A stretch of DNA of 64,000 bases from an uncultured Acetobacteraceae bacterium (lineage in GTDB: Bacteria > Pseudomonadota > Alphaproteobacteria > Acetobacterales > Acetobacteraceae). The first letter of the stretch is position 1. Every line of letters starts with the position of its first letter. Shown here piece after piece: positions 1-8,464 of this stretch. Where the stretch lies: contig CAIVPZ010000041.1 of NCBI GenBank assembly GCA_903907955.1, positions 124,001-188,000 of the forward strand, read 5' to 3'. The translations under genes and the position numbers were made by a program. The notes under the pieces are model-generated. The model was not told the origin of the DNA, ran no database searches, and saw nothing but the letters and a program-made list of their open reading frames with translations.

Positions 1-1435
1 CCGCCCCACCGACCGCGCAGAACAGCGGAAACACGTAAGGCGTCCAGCCCCGCCGCACTTCGCGCAGCCGCACCTGCCACTCGAACAGGCCGAACAGGGC
101 GACGAACAGCACCAGCACCTTGTGCTGCAGCACCTCGACGTCGCGCAGGCTCTCCCAGAGGCCGTTCCGGCCCATCGGCCAGACCTCGGCGTCGGTGCGG
201 GCGAACAGCAGCGCGCCCATCGCCACGAACAGCAGCGGCCAGTGCCGGGCGAACCGGACCCCGGCCCGATCCGCCAGCGCCAGCAGGCCGATCAACAGCA
301 CAAAAATGCCGGCCCAGTGATGATTGAACTCCGACCAGGCGATGTCAGCCGCATTGCGCTCGGGAAACAGGCCCGAGCCGGGCACGAAGGCACGCGCCGC
401 CGGGGCGGCCTCGGCCGCTGCCTCGGCATCCAGTTTCGCCTGCAAGGCCGGCAGCGCCAGCGTATCGTGATCGGGCGCGACCAGCCGCGGCCAGACCGGG
501 GCGTTGCGTGCCACCAAGAGCTGCCAGCTCGCCCGGTCCTGCGGCAGATCGACCGCCGGCGGCGCCGAGGTCAGGCCGGCGGCGGCGAAGAACACGGCGA
601 TGCCTATGCCGAGCTCCACCTCGGCGAAGCGGCGCAGCCGCAGCACCGGCGTGGCCGGGTCGCGCCGCAGCCGCCGGACCACCAGGAAATTGCCGAAACC
701 CAGCGCCAGCAGGGCGGCGAACATCACCGCCTTGGCGCTGGCCATCACGCCATAGGCGGTGCCGTACACTGCTTCCCAGTCGCCGATGTAGAACCATGCC
801 AGCACCGCTGCCGAGACGATGATGCAGCCGACGCCGGCCATCGACAGGCCCGAGAACCGCGCGCCGATCAGCCGCAGCGACGCCCCGTCCGCCGCCCGCC
901 GCAGCGCGGCGATGAAGGCGGGAATGCCGCCGATCCATATCGCCGCGCCGAACTGGTGCAGGGCGGACACCGCCAGCAGCACGGCGCGGTCGTCCAGCCG
1001 TGCCGCCGCATGGGTGGTCATGGTGGCCGCCGCCAGTTCCACCGTGCCGGCGGCGAGCAGCAGGAAGGCGGGGGCGCCTGCGCCGCGCCCCAGCAGCGCC
1101 GCCGCCAGCACCGCAGCCGCGCCGATCTTGGCCAGCCCGGCAAGGGCGGATGCGGCGCCCAGCGCCTGCGGCAGCGACAGGTCCACCGTGTCGGTGAGGA
1201 TGCTCGCCTGCATGGCCACCGTCGCCGCCTCGCACAGCAGCAGCGCCAGCGCCGCCCAGCCGGCAATGCGCGCGGTGCTGCGCGCGATGGCGGGGGCCGC
1301 CTCCAGGCGGCCGGCCAGCGGGCGGACCAGAAGCAGCAGGAACAGCACGCTGCCCAGCGCCATCGACTGCGCCACGATGGTGCAGCCGTGCAGCACGACG
1401 CTGAGATAGCCGAACAGATCGACCAGCAGGCTCAC
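1..1435 (-). CDS. copD: Copper resistance protein CopD family (partial)
   Basis: Polytopic inner-membrane protein that runs off the left edge, so its C-terminus is missing. Reading leftward from a GTG at 1435 gives VSLLVDLFGYLSVVLHG and then a series of hydrophobic helices. A conserved His-rich stretch (FNHHWAGIFVLL) lies late in the visible part. The GTG lies only 3 bases beyond the copC stop, so the two genes form a copC-copD unit. The family is proposed to move copper across the inner membrane together with periplasmic CopC. No ATG lies near the conserved N-terminus, so GTG is the likely start. The family is clear; the exact metal role is inferred from homology. Confidence 0.8.
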   Translation of the reverse strand, partial: MSLLVDLFGYLSVVLHGCTIVAQSMALGSVLFLLLLVRPLAGRLEAAPAIARSTARIAGWAALALLLCEAATVAMQASILTDTVDLSLPQALGAASALAGLAKIGAAAVLAAALLGRGAGAPAFLLLAAGTVELAAATMTTHAAARLDDRAVLLAVSALHQFGAAIWIGGIPAFIAALRRAADGASLRLIGARFSGLSMAGVGCIIVSAAVLAWFYIGDWEAVYGTAYGVMASAKAVMFAALLALGFGNFLVVRRLRRDPATPVLRLRRFAEVELGIGIAVFFAAAGLTSAPPAVDLPQDRASWQLLVARNAPVWPRLVAPDHDTLALPALQAKLDAEAAAEAAPAARAFVPGSGLFPERNAADIAWSEFNHHWAGIFVLLIGLLALADRAGVRFARHWPLLFVAMGALLFARTDAEVWPMGRNGLWESLRDVEVLQHKVLVLFVALFGLFEWQVRLREVRRGWTPYVFPLFCAVGGA

Positions 1436-1438
1436 GGC

Positions 1439-1801
1439 TCAGTTCCCCGTCACGGTGAAGGGCACATCGCCGCGGGTGATATGGCCGTCGATGGCCAGCA
1501 CCTGCCAGCGCAGCGACCAGGCGCCCGGGGCAAGGTCGGCGGCGGCGGTCAGCACGTTGCCGGCGCTGTCCCCCTGGGCGGGCAGCACCGCCTGGCGGTG
1601 GTCCGGGCGGCTGAGCGTCAGCCGCGAGCGGGCGGCGTCGATGCGGCTGTTGAAGCGCAGGCGGATATCGACATGGCCGGCAGCCACGCTGTTTCCCGCT
1701 GCCGGTTGGCTTTCCAGCAGGATGGCATGCGCCTGGACGGCGGCCGGGGTGCAGCAGAGGAAGGCGAGGATGGGCAGCGTCCGCCAGTTGGGGAGCATCA
1801 T
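1439..1801 (-). CDS. copC: CopC-domain periplasmic copper-binding protein
   Basis: 120 residues. A signal peptide (LPILAFLCCTPAAVQA) ends at AHAILLESQPAAG, so the mature protein starts with the His that acts as N-terminal copper ligand in CopC proteins. The single domain ends with the family pattern WQVLAIDGHITRGDVPFTV, with a second conserved His in DGH. It lies just upstream of copD in the same direction, 3 bases apart. Predicted role is periplasmic copper binding for import or tolerance. AAGGA about 12 bases upstream serves as ribosome binding site. Confidence 0.88.
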   Translation of the reverse strand: MMLPNWRTLPILAFLCCTPAAVQAHAILLESQPAAGNSVAAGHVDIRLRFNSRIDAARSRLTLSRPDHRQAVLPAQGDSAGNVLTAAADLAPGAWSLRWQVLAIDGHITRGDVPFTVTGN

Positions 1802-2050
1802 GGTTGCACTGATTCCTTCTGGCTGGACGCCGCGGTGTAGCTGCGGCTCCGCCGCGCGTCTACGCGTCGAAAGCCGGTCGCGGAAAGCAAAGCCCGCCGG
1901 CTGGCGCGGCAGTGCCCGACCGATGCGGGAATTTCGCTTGTTCGCGCGGCGTCGGACAATGCAGACTGCGGACGCAGCCGATCATTGCGCTACGGTGCAC
2001 CGGACCGACGTTCGGCACATGCGGCATGCCAACGATGGAGCGGGGACGGG

Positions 2051-3688
2051 GTGAGAGATCTGGTCGTGCGGACGGCAGCGCTCGGCGTGACGGCACGCGG
2101 GGCAGCGGCCGCGAGGGTGCTGCGCCGTGGAGCGGTGGTCCTGGCCGGGCTGGTGGCCCTGGCCGGGGCGCCATGCGGCCATGTTCCCGCCGCGGCGGCG
2201 GCGGAAGCGGCACCGCCCGCCGCGCCGGCGCCCGCCACGCTGCGCATCGTCGAATACGGGGGGGGCAGGGCCGTCTTCGACGCCCTGACCGACGACATCA
2301 TCGCCACCGCCGGCCCCGACGTGCATGCCGATGCCGACCACACCAACTACGCCGGGTTCCAGGCGTTCTGCCAAAAGCCCTATGGGCCGGGTCCCGACAT
2401 CCTGCTCACCACGCGGCGCATCCTGACCGACGTCGCCTCCCAATGTGCCGGCAACGACGCCCAGTCCATGGCGGAGATCGAACTCGGCCGCGGTGCCCTC
2501 GTCCTGGCCGTGCGCCGCGGCGCCGAGCTGACGCACCTGACCAGCCAGCAGGTCTACCTCGCGCTGGCCCGCGACGTTCCCTACCGCGGCGAGTTCCGGC
2601 GCAACACCGCCATCCGCTGGTCCGATATCGACCGGTCGCTGCCGGCGGAGGACATCCGCTTCCAGTTGCCCTCGCGTGAGGCCGGCGGGCGGTCGCTGTT
2701 CGACGCCCTGGTGCTGGAGGTCGGCTGCCGGCAGGAGCCGCTGGTGATGCAGATCTTCCTGCCACAGCCCCGGACCGCCCGCTGCCTGACGACGCGCGTC
2801 GACCGGGTCCGCGATATCCCGCGCGAGCAGGTCGTGCGGGAGTTGCTGGAGGCACCGGAGGGCACGGTGGGCGTGCTGTCCTATGTCGATGTCGTGCAGA
2901 CCGGCGGCGCGCTGGTGCCGCTCGCGCTGGACGGCGTGGTGCCGACCGACCAGACGATCCTGGAGGACAGCTACCCGGTGTCCGGTTCCTACTGGATGTA
3001 TGTCAGGCGTGGCCAGCCGGGCGCGACGCCGGCGGTGAACGAGGCGGTGACGCGCATCATTGCCCGGGCGGCCAGCGAGGCGATGATCGGGCCGGACGGC
3101 GCGCTGACCAGGCTCGGGATGCTGCCGCTCCCGGCCGACGAGCGCGAGGCCCAGCGCACGGCATTGACCGGCCTGCCCGACGCCTATTATGGCTTCGGGA
3201 CGGCGTTGGGCTGGGTGGTATCCGCTGCCGACAGCGCGTGGACCCTGACCGGCCTCAGCTACGGCGACATCAATCCCCCCAGCAGCGCCGAGTCGATCGA
3301 CCTGACCACGCTGATGGGGATCGCCGGGTTCAAGATCAAGCAGATCGATACCTCGGTCGGCATCATCCCCAGCGCCGGCATGACGTTCGGCATTGTCCGC
3401 CTGATGTCGCAAGGCGATCAGTACTATCTCGAACGGACCCTGTACCATGACTCGCGCCAACGGCGCGGCCTGCTCTCCGCCATTCAGCGCCGGATCATCC
3501 ACACCATCGTCGATGTGAGTGCGACGAAGGATTACCGGGTCAGCAAAGTGGACATCAACCTGTTTCCCTTGCCGTCGGTCACCCTGTCGATGACCCCGGC
3601 GGTTGCCCCGCCGCTGACCGCGGAGGCGACCACGATACTGCAGGCCATCGAGCGGGTGCAGGAGCGCCTGACCGAGAATGGGCGCTAG
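2051..3688 (+). CDS. PstS-like periplasmic substrate-binding protein with extra C-terminal domain
   Basis: About 545 residues from a GTG at 2051, preceded by GGAG; this places a signal peptide (VVLAGLVALAGAPCGHVPAAAAA) at the N-terminus. Residues about 60-370 look like a PBP-like (PstS-type) binding fold: LRIVEYGGGRAVFDALTDD, the segment RGALVLAVRRGAELTHLT, and SGSYWMYVRRGQPG. PstS proteins are usually about 320-350 residues. The remaining 170 or so residues (from about ALGWVVSAAD) form a second region I do not recognise. No pst permease or ATPase genes are next to it. The ligand is unknown; phosphate is only the family default. A start at 1985 is possible but would put about 22 polar residues before the signal. 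Confidence 0.65.
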   Translation: MRDLVVRTAALGVTARGAAAARVLRRGAVVLAGLVALAGAPCGHVPAAAAAEAAPPAAPAPATLRIVEYGGGRAVFDALTDDIIATAGPDVHADADHTNYAGFQAFCQKPYGPGPDILLTTRRILTDVASQCAGNDAQSMAEIELGRGALVLAVRRGAELTHLTSQQVYLALARDVPYRGEFRRNTAIRWSDIDRSLPAEDIRFQLPSREAGGRSLFDALVLEVGCRQEPLVMQIFLPQPRTARCLTTRVDRVRDIPREQVVRELLEAPEGTVGVLSYVDVVQTGGALVPLALDGVVPTDQTILEDSYPVSGSYWMYVRRGQPGATPAVNEAVTRIIARAASEAMIGPDGALTRLGMLPLPADEREAQRTALTGLPDAYYGFGTALGWVVSAADSAWTLTGLSYGDINPPSSAESIDLTTLMGIAGFKIKQIDTSVGIIPSAGMTFGIVRLMSQGDQYYLERTLYHDSRQRRGLLSAIQRRIIHTIVDVSATKDYRVSKVDINLFPLPSVTLSMTPAVAPPLTAEATTILQAIERVQERLTENGR

Positions 3689-3740
3689 ACAGGCTTCCGC
3701 AGGGTGTCGCCCGGAGCAGGGCCGCTGCCTCGTGCCAGCG

Positions 3741-3757
3741 CAAGCCCGCCGGGCTTG
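3741..3757. terminator. Hairpin after the PstS-like gene
   Basis: Perfect 7-bp stem CAAGCCC/GGGCTTG with a 3-base loop, about 50 bases past the stop of the PstS-like gene. There is no T-run, so factor-independent termination is uncertain. Confidence 0.4.
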
Positions 3758-3862
3758 TCCCGGGCATGATGCGATGCGTGCGTATTTCCAGGAGCTTGGT
3801 GTTGGAGGGATCGGCAGCATGAGGAGTCGTCGGCGGATGTCCGCCCGGTCAAGGTTCCGCTC

Positions 3863-4972
3863 ATGAAGGCATCGACCCGGCCGTGGCTGCACCCCACCCT
3901 GCGGCTGTGCGTGTTCGTGCTGGCCGTCATTGCCATCCTGGCCGGCATCCGGCATGCCCGCCCGCCGCACGACCTGACCATCGAGGTCGGGCCGGTGGGC
4001 GGCAGCTACTATGAAAACGCCCAGCGGTACCGCGACATCCTCGCCACCCATGGCATCGACCTGCATATCGTGCCGACGCAGAACTCGCTGGACATCCTGA
4101 AGGATGTCGCCACACCCGGGTCGGGCATCGATGTCGGGTTCATGGCCCAGGACGTCAGGACGTTCGACGACGCTGACGTGTCCGTCATCGGCCTCGTGCA
4201 GTTGCAGCCGCTGTTCATCTTCGCCAGCGCCGATCTCGGCCGCCACAGCGTGCTCGACGACATGCGCGGGCGCCGGATCGTGCTGCTGCCGCCCAACAGC
4301 GCCACCACCGCCGCGGCGCTGCGCGTCTTCGAGCTGTACGACATCACGCCGGAGAACACATCCTTCAGCTATCTTCCGCTCGCGGAGGCCGTGCAGGAAC
4401 TGCGCGCCGGGCGGTTCGACGCCGGCGTGTTCATGCTCGCGCCGGAGAACAAGGTGATCCGCGAACTGGCGGCGGATTCCGGGCTGCACCTGGTGCCGAT
4501 GACCGAGGCGCACGCCATCACCCACCATCTGCCGTTCCTGCAGCCGGTGGAGCTGCCGCGCGGCATCTACAGCATCGCCGATGCCATTCCGCCCGGCGAC
4601 ACGCCTTTGCTGGCAGCCCGGGTGGCCGTGGTGGCGCGCAAGGGCCTGCATCCCTGGCTGGTCTATTCCCTGCTGGACGCGATCGCGAGGACGCATCGCG
4701 GCGCCACGCTGATCAGCAACGCCGGCGACTACCCCACCATCGTCGGCAGCCAGCTGGAGGTTAACCCGGCTGCCGCGCAATGGTACCGGACCGGCGTGCC
4801 CTGGATCTGGAACGAATTGCCGCCCGCCCTGGCCGGCTTCATCGACCGCTATTCGCTGCTGTTGCTGGCCGCGCTGCTGTTCGCCGGGATGGCAATCAGC
4901 GTTGCCTTCCTGGCTGACATGACCAGTCTGGCGATCAGTGTGCTTGCCTGGCTCCGCAGTCGCCGCACCTGA
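3863..4972 (+). CDS. TAXI-family (TRAP-type) solute-binding protein, membrane anchored
   Basis: 369 residues. An N-terminal hydrophobic segment (residues about 12-28) is followed by a TAXI-type binding domain: IEVGPVGGSYYENAQRYRD (the GGSYY region) and IDVGFMAQDVRT. A later segment, WYRTGVPWIWNELPPALAGF, leads into a C-terminal transmembrane hairpin (about 325-362). TAXI proteins normally feed DctQM or fused TRAP permeases, and none is present here. The C-terminal anchor suggests a tethered receptor rather than a free shuttle. The gene ends in a hairpin shared with the convergent methyltransferase gene. The ligand cannot be read from the sequence. Confidence 0.7.
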   Translation: MKASTRPWLHPTLRLCVFVLAVIAILAGIRHARPPHDLTIEVGPVGGSYYENAQRYRDILATHGIDLHIVPTQNSLDILKDVATPGSGIDVGFMAQDVRTFDDADVSVIGLVQLQPLFIFASADLGRHSVLDDMRGRRIVLLPPNSATTAAALRVFELYDITPENTSFSYLPLAEAVQELRAGRFDAGVFMLAPENKVIRELAADSGLHLVPMTEAHAITHHLPFLQPVELPRGIYSIADAIPPGDTPLLAARVAVVARKGLHPWLVYSLLDAIARTHRGATLISNAGDYPTIVGSQLEVNPAAAQWYRTGVPWIWNELPPALAGFIDRYSLLLLAALLFAGMAISVAFLADMTSLAISVLAWLRSRRT

Positions 4973-4984
4973 GCAGGTGCGGCG
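4961..4984. terminator. Bidirectional hairpin between convergent genes
   Basis: Perfect 10-bp stem CGCCGCACCT/AGGTGCGGCG with loop GAGC. It includes the stop codon of the TAXI gene and lies just before the end of the convergent methyltransferase gene, as expected for a shared terminator. Confidence 0.6.
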
Positions 4985-4990
4985 ACCGGT

Positions 4991-5830
4991 TCACAGCGCG
5001 GCGATGCGCAGCACCTGCGCCTCGATAAAGCGGTAGGGTCCCACTTCGCGCAGGCCCGGCTGGTCGGTCCGCGCCCAGCTTGCCGCCGGCAGCAACGCCG
5101 CCTTGCCCGGCGACAGCAGCACCTGGCTGGCCAGCACGGCCGTGCAGCCCAGTCCCTGGGCGGCCAGGATGGCCCGGGTGCGGGCCAGTCCGATGATGGT
5201 GGAATGGGTGATCAGCGCCACGCCGCCGGGCCGCAGATGGGCGCCGAGTCCGGTGAGGAACGGGTCCATGATCCGCCGCCCGTCCGGCCCGCCGGTGGAC
5301 CAGGAGGTGACGCGGCCTGGGTCGGCCGGCTGCTCGCTGGGGTATTGCGGCAGGTTCGCCACCACCAAGTCGAAGCGCTCGCCGTCCAGCTTTTCCCAGA
5401 CGCTGCCCAGGCTCAGCGCGGCACGGTCGGCCAGACCCATCCGTTCCAGCAGCGCCGTGGTCGCGCGGATGGCGCCGGGGTGGCTGTCCACGCCGCGCAA
5501 CCGGGCAATCCCGCGCAAGGCCAGGCTGGCCAGCACCACGCCGCTGCCGATGCCGATTTCCGCAGCTCTTGCGTCGACCGGCAGGTCGGGCAGGTGCTGG
5601 AGGGATTGCAGCAGCAGGCCGGTGTATTCGCTCGGCAGGAACGGATCGGCTCCTGGCGCGGCGGCGGTTGCCGCGGCAAGCCCGTCGGTCGGTGGTTCCG
5701 GCTCAGCGCGGCGGGGAACCGGCATCGACTTTGCCCTATCGGCGGTGACGCGCCATTTTGACGCGGTGCGACGAAACACATCGCTAACGCGCAAGGGTTC
5801 GGCGCCGTTCGCCTGATTACGCACGCTCAT
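4991..5830 (-). CDS. Class I SAM-dependent methyltransferase, PrmC/HemK-like
   Basis: 279 residues from the ATG at 5830, which has GAGGGG just upstream; a start at 5896 would add 22 residues and lacks a good site. The fold is Rossmann: AAEIGIGSGVVLASLALRG is the SAM-binding loop. VVANLPQYPSEQP stands where PrmC-type N-methyltransferases carry NPPY, here NLPQY. That change and the short N-terminus make a release-factor target doubtful; another small-molecule or protein substrate is possible. It follows the ABC transporter genes on the same strand after a gap of about 76 bases. No link to photosynthesis is evident. Confidence 0.6.
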   Translation of the reverse strand: MSVRNQANGAEPLRVSDVFRRTASKWRVTADRAKSMPVPRRAEPEPPTDGLAAATAAAPGADPFLPSEYTGLLLQSLQHLPDLPVDARAAEIGIGSGVVLASLALRGIARLRGVDSHPGAIRATTALLERMGLADRAALSLGSVWEKLDGERFDLVVANLPQYPSEQPADPGRVTSWSTGGPDGRRIMDPFLTGLGAHLRPGGVALITHSTIIGLARTRAILAAQGLGCTAVLASQVLLSPGKAALLPAASWARTDQPGLREVGPYRFIEAQVLRIAAL

Positions 5831-5905
5831 GGTTTTCCCCTCGGCGTGTTCGGTGGCATTGACATCAGTAATTGGGAATTGATGGCCAGCCGGCAACCCG
5901 AAGGG

Positions 5906-6529
5906 TCATCGGCCGGAAGTGGCGTGCGCCACCAGGCGCAGGCGGAGACGCTCAACCAACAGGAACGCACCCTGCAGCAGGCAGGTGAAGAACAGGATGA
6001 CCGCGCCGAACAGCAGCAGCCGGTCGCCCACGCTGCCCAGCGCCTGCGCCTGCCGCAGCGTCACCGTCACCGCCTCGTTGACGCCGATCGCCGCCCCGGT
6101 CGAGGACGCCATCACCAGCACGAACAGGGCGCGCGCCAGCGCCGGCAGGAACAGCAGGCTCAACTCGTGCGCCCCGGCGCGCCAGTGGCGGATCGCGTCC
6201 AGCCCGGTATCGGACACATAGGCGGTGGAATAGACGACCAGGGACAGCACCACGACCACCGGCCCGTGCAGCGGCACCGGCCACGGGCCGAGCATGGCGG
6301 AGGCCGGCAGCAGGTTCAGCAGGAAGAACATCACCACGAAGGTGGGGGCGACCCGCAGCGCTGCGGTCAGCGTGCCCGCCAGCCGGCCCGGCGCGCCCCC
6401 GCCCAGCCGCAGCAGCGCCAGCGGACCGCCGAGGGCGAGCCCGAGCGCCAGCGATGCGCCGGCGATGGAGATGTTCAGCAGCAGCCCGCCGAGGAAGGCC
6501 GGCACGAAGCCGGCGGTGATCGCGCTCAT
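5906..6529 (-). CDS. Polar amino-acid-type ABC transporter permease
   Basis: 207 residues, about five hydrophobic helices, with the EAA-like loop of HisM/GlnP permeases (AHELSLLFLPALARALFVLV and the preceding GLDAIRHWRAG). It starts with ATG overlapping the stop of the upstream binding-protein/permease fusion (ATGA), so the two are translationally coupled. Together they would form a heteromeric channel for an amino acid or similar polar solute. No ATP-binding subunit is encoded next to them, so it must come from elsewhere. Confidence 0.75.
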   Translation of the reverse strand: MSAITAGFVPAFLGGLLLNISIAGASLALGLALGGPLALLRLGGGAPGRLAGTLTAALRVAPTFVVMFFLLNLLPASAMLGPWPVPLHGPVVVVLSLVVYSTAYVSDTGLDAIRHWRAGAHELSLLFLPALARALFVLVMASSTGAAIGVNEAVTVTLRQAQALGSVGDRLLLFGAVILFFTCLLQGAFLLVERLRLRLVAHATSGR

Positions 6530-8190
6530 GTCGCTGGCGCCTGCGAGGCGTCGAGCCGGCGGCGCACCGCCTCGCCGGCCCAGACGACCACGCCCACCAC
6601 GGCGGAATAGAACAGCAGCAGCACGGTGAAGGTGGTCACCCGCTCGCTGGAGAACGAGGCGATGTCGGTCAGCGAATCCAGCAGTTCCGGCACCCCGATC
6701 ACGCTGGCGATGGAGCAGCCCTTGGCGGCGTTGATCAGGAAGGCCAGCACCTGGGTGTCGGCCTGCCGCACCGCCAGCAGCAGCGGCACCGCATGGCCAT
6801 GGCGGGCCCGCAGTGTTCGCGACGCCTCCGCCACCGCCGGGCCGGCATAGCACGCATTGTACAGCCCGATCACCAGCACCGCGACCAGCATGGCGACCTG
6901 GACCGAATAGGCCACCACCGCGCTGGCGGCGACATAGCCCAGGAACATCGTCAGCACGATCGGCGAGGACTGTCCGAGCAGGGTCAGCAGCCGCACCGGC
7001 AGGCGCAGCAGCGGGCTGCGCGCGGTCAGCGCCGCCGCGATCGCCAGCGTCAGCCCGAAGGTGACGACCAGCGCGCCGGCCACCAGCACCAGCGAGTTGA
7101 CCAGCCCGGCGAGGAACAATGTCAGCGCCGCCTGGGTCTTGAGCATCGGCAGCGACACCTCCAGGCCGAGCGTATCCCCGAGCCAGCGCTCAGCGGCCTC
7201 GACGGCGGGGGCGAAGCGCGTCGGCGGCAGCGAACTGTCCACGGCCCCGGCCAGGCAGGACGGCGCCGGGGCACCGCCGGCGCCGACGCAGCCTGCGGTG
7301 CGCCACAGCGCCTGCTGCGCGCGCAGGAAGGTCAGCGGCACCCCGTTACGGGCGGCGAGGTCAAGGAACACGCCGTTGCGGTGGAATTCCAGGCTCAGCA
7401 GGTCCAGCAGCCCGGCCAGCCGGTCGGCATCGGTGCGCGGCACCGCCATGCCCCAGGGCGTTGGCGCGAAGCTGAACTTGACCGCGAAACGGGCGGCGAA
7501 GGCGGGCTTGCCCAGAGCGGCGGCAAAGAAGCTGTCGTCCTGTGCCGCCAGGTTGCAGGTGCCGAGTTGCAGCGCATCCACCAGTCCGCCCGGCGAATCG
7601 AACAGCATCAGCCGCGCGCCGCGCCCGGTGAGCGCCGCATTGGTGATGTTGCCCACGGTGACGCAGACCGTGTCGCCGGCCAGGTCGTTCCAGTCGGCGA
7701 CGTGCACCTCGGGCGGGCCGACCAGCACGGTGCGGGACTGGAAATAATGCGGGCGGATGAAGCGGACCTCGGCATCGCGCAGGCTGCTGTGGCCCATGGT
7801 GGCGATCACCAGGTCCACCTCGTCGCTGCCGAGGGCGGCGATGCGGTTGGCCGAACTGACCCGCCGGAACACCGCCGTGACCCCGAGCCGCGCGGCGATG
7901 GCGCGGGCGATGTCGGGCTCGAAGCCGACCGGTGCGTCGGTCTGGCCGGTCCCGAACAACGGATAGTCGCCGCGCACGCCGACCACGATGCGCCCGGCGC
8001 ACAGAATGGCGGCCAGCCGGTCGGCGGGGCGGCGGCAATCCTGCGTCTCGGTGCGCGCCTGGCCCAGCAGGGCGGTCACCGCGGCGTCGGTGGCATCGGC
8101 CGCTGACGCGCCGGCCGGAACCAGTGCCAGCATGGCGACGACAAGGCCCATCAGCCAGCCGGCCACGCGCGCGGTCCGCATCAGGGGCAT
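6526..8190 (-). CDS. Fused family-3 solute-binding protein and ABC permease
   Basis: 554 residues from the ATG at 8190 (a second ATG at 8181 is possible). A signal or anchor segment (GWLMGLVVAMLALVPAGASA) leads into a family-3 binding domain (residues about 30-320). Typical pieces are GRIVVGVRGDYPLFGTG, VGFEPDIARAIAARLGV and VDLVIATMGHSSLRDAEV. A disulfide-type Cys pair occurs in the C-terminal lobe (GCVGAGGAPAPSC). From about residue 335 a HisQ-type permease follows (QAALTLFLAGLVNSLVLVAG). The gene overlaps its permease partner by four bases. Such fusions dock the receptor permanently to the channel. Amino-acid specificity is inferred from family only. Confidence 0.78.
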   Translation of the reverse strand: MPLMRTARVAGWLMGLVVAMLALVPAGASAADATDAAVTALLGQARTETQDCRRPADRLAAILCAGRIVVGVRGDYPLFGTGQTDAPVGFEPDIARAIAARLGVTAVFRRVSSANRIAALGSDEVDLVIATMGHSSLRDAEVRFIRPHYFQSRTVLVGPPEVHVADWNDLAGDTVCVTVGNITNAALTGRGARLMLFDSPGGLVDALQLGTCNLAAQDDSFFAAALGKPAFAARFAVKFSFAPTPWGMAVPRTDADRLAGLLDLLSLEFHRNGVFLDLAARNGVPLTFLRAQQALWRTAGCVGAGGAPAPSCLAGAVDSSLPPTRFAPAVEAAERWLGDTLGLEVSLPMLKTQAALTLFLAGLVNSLVLVAGALVVTFGLTLAIAAALTARSPLLRLPVRLLTLLGQSSPIVLTMFLGYVAASAVVAYSVQVAMLVAVLVIGLYNACYAGPAVAEASRTLRARHGHAVPLLLAVRQADTQVLAFLINAAKGCSIASVIGVPELLDSLTDIASFSSERVTTFTVLLLFYSAVVGVVVWAGEAVRRRLDASQAPAT

Positions 8191-8464
8191 GGGACGGATT
8201 GACCTGCGGGGCTGGGACGGCGTTCTCGGTGGCGCCCCGTCCGGCCGCCCGATCACGGAGCGCTGATAATGGCAGCCCGGCCGGTGGAGCGGAACCGTCT
8301 TCGCGGGACTGGCCGGCGCCACGCCGAATCGATGCGCCTTGCAGCAGATGCGCGGGTTCGGGGGTTGCAACCGCCGATCCGGCATGCAACGAAGCGTCAC
8401 CGCGTTTCCCGGCGTTAACCGGCGGCGGCATCGTGCGTTCGTCCTCCGGCCGATAGAGCACAGC
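8191..8464. promoter_or_regulatory. Divergent intergenic region
   Basis: A 274-base spacer between the leftward ABC transporter genes and the rightward cytochrome gene. It must contain both promoters, but I cannot point to convincing -35/-10 pairs. No PpsR or FNR box was seen. Confidence 0.35.

Noticed and set aside
345-1235. Long minus-strand frame of nearly 300 codons within copD
   Set aside because: Low-complexity Arg/Gly/Ala translation; the true copD frame shows membrane helices and starts right after copC.
1982-4780. 932-codon open frame opposite the two binding-protein genes
   Set aside because: Product of high GC content (His/Gln/Arg/Gly-rich translation); the plus-strand frames have signal peptides and known folds.
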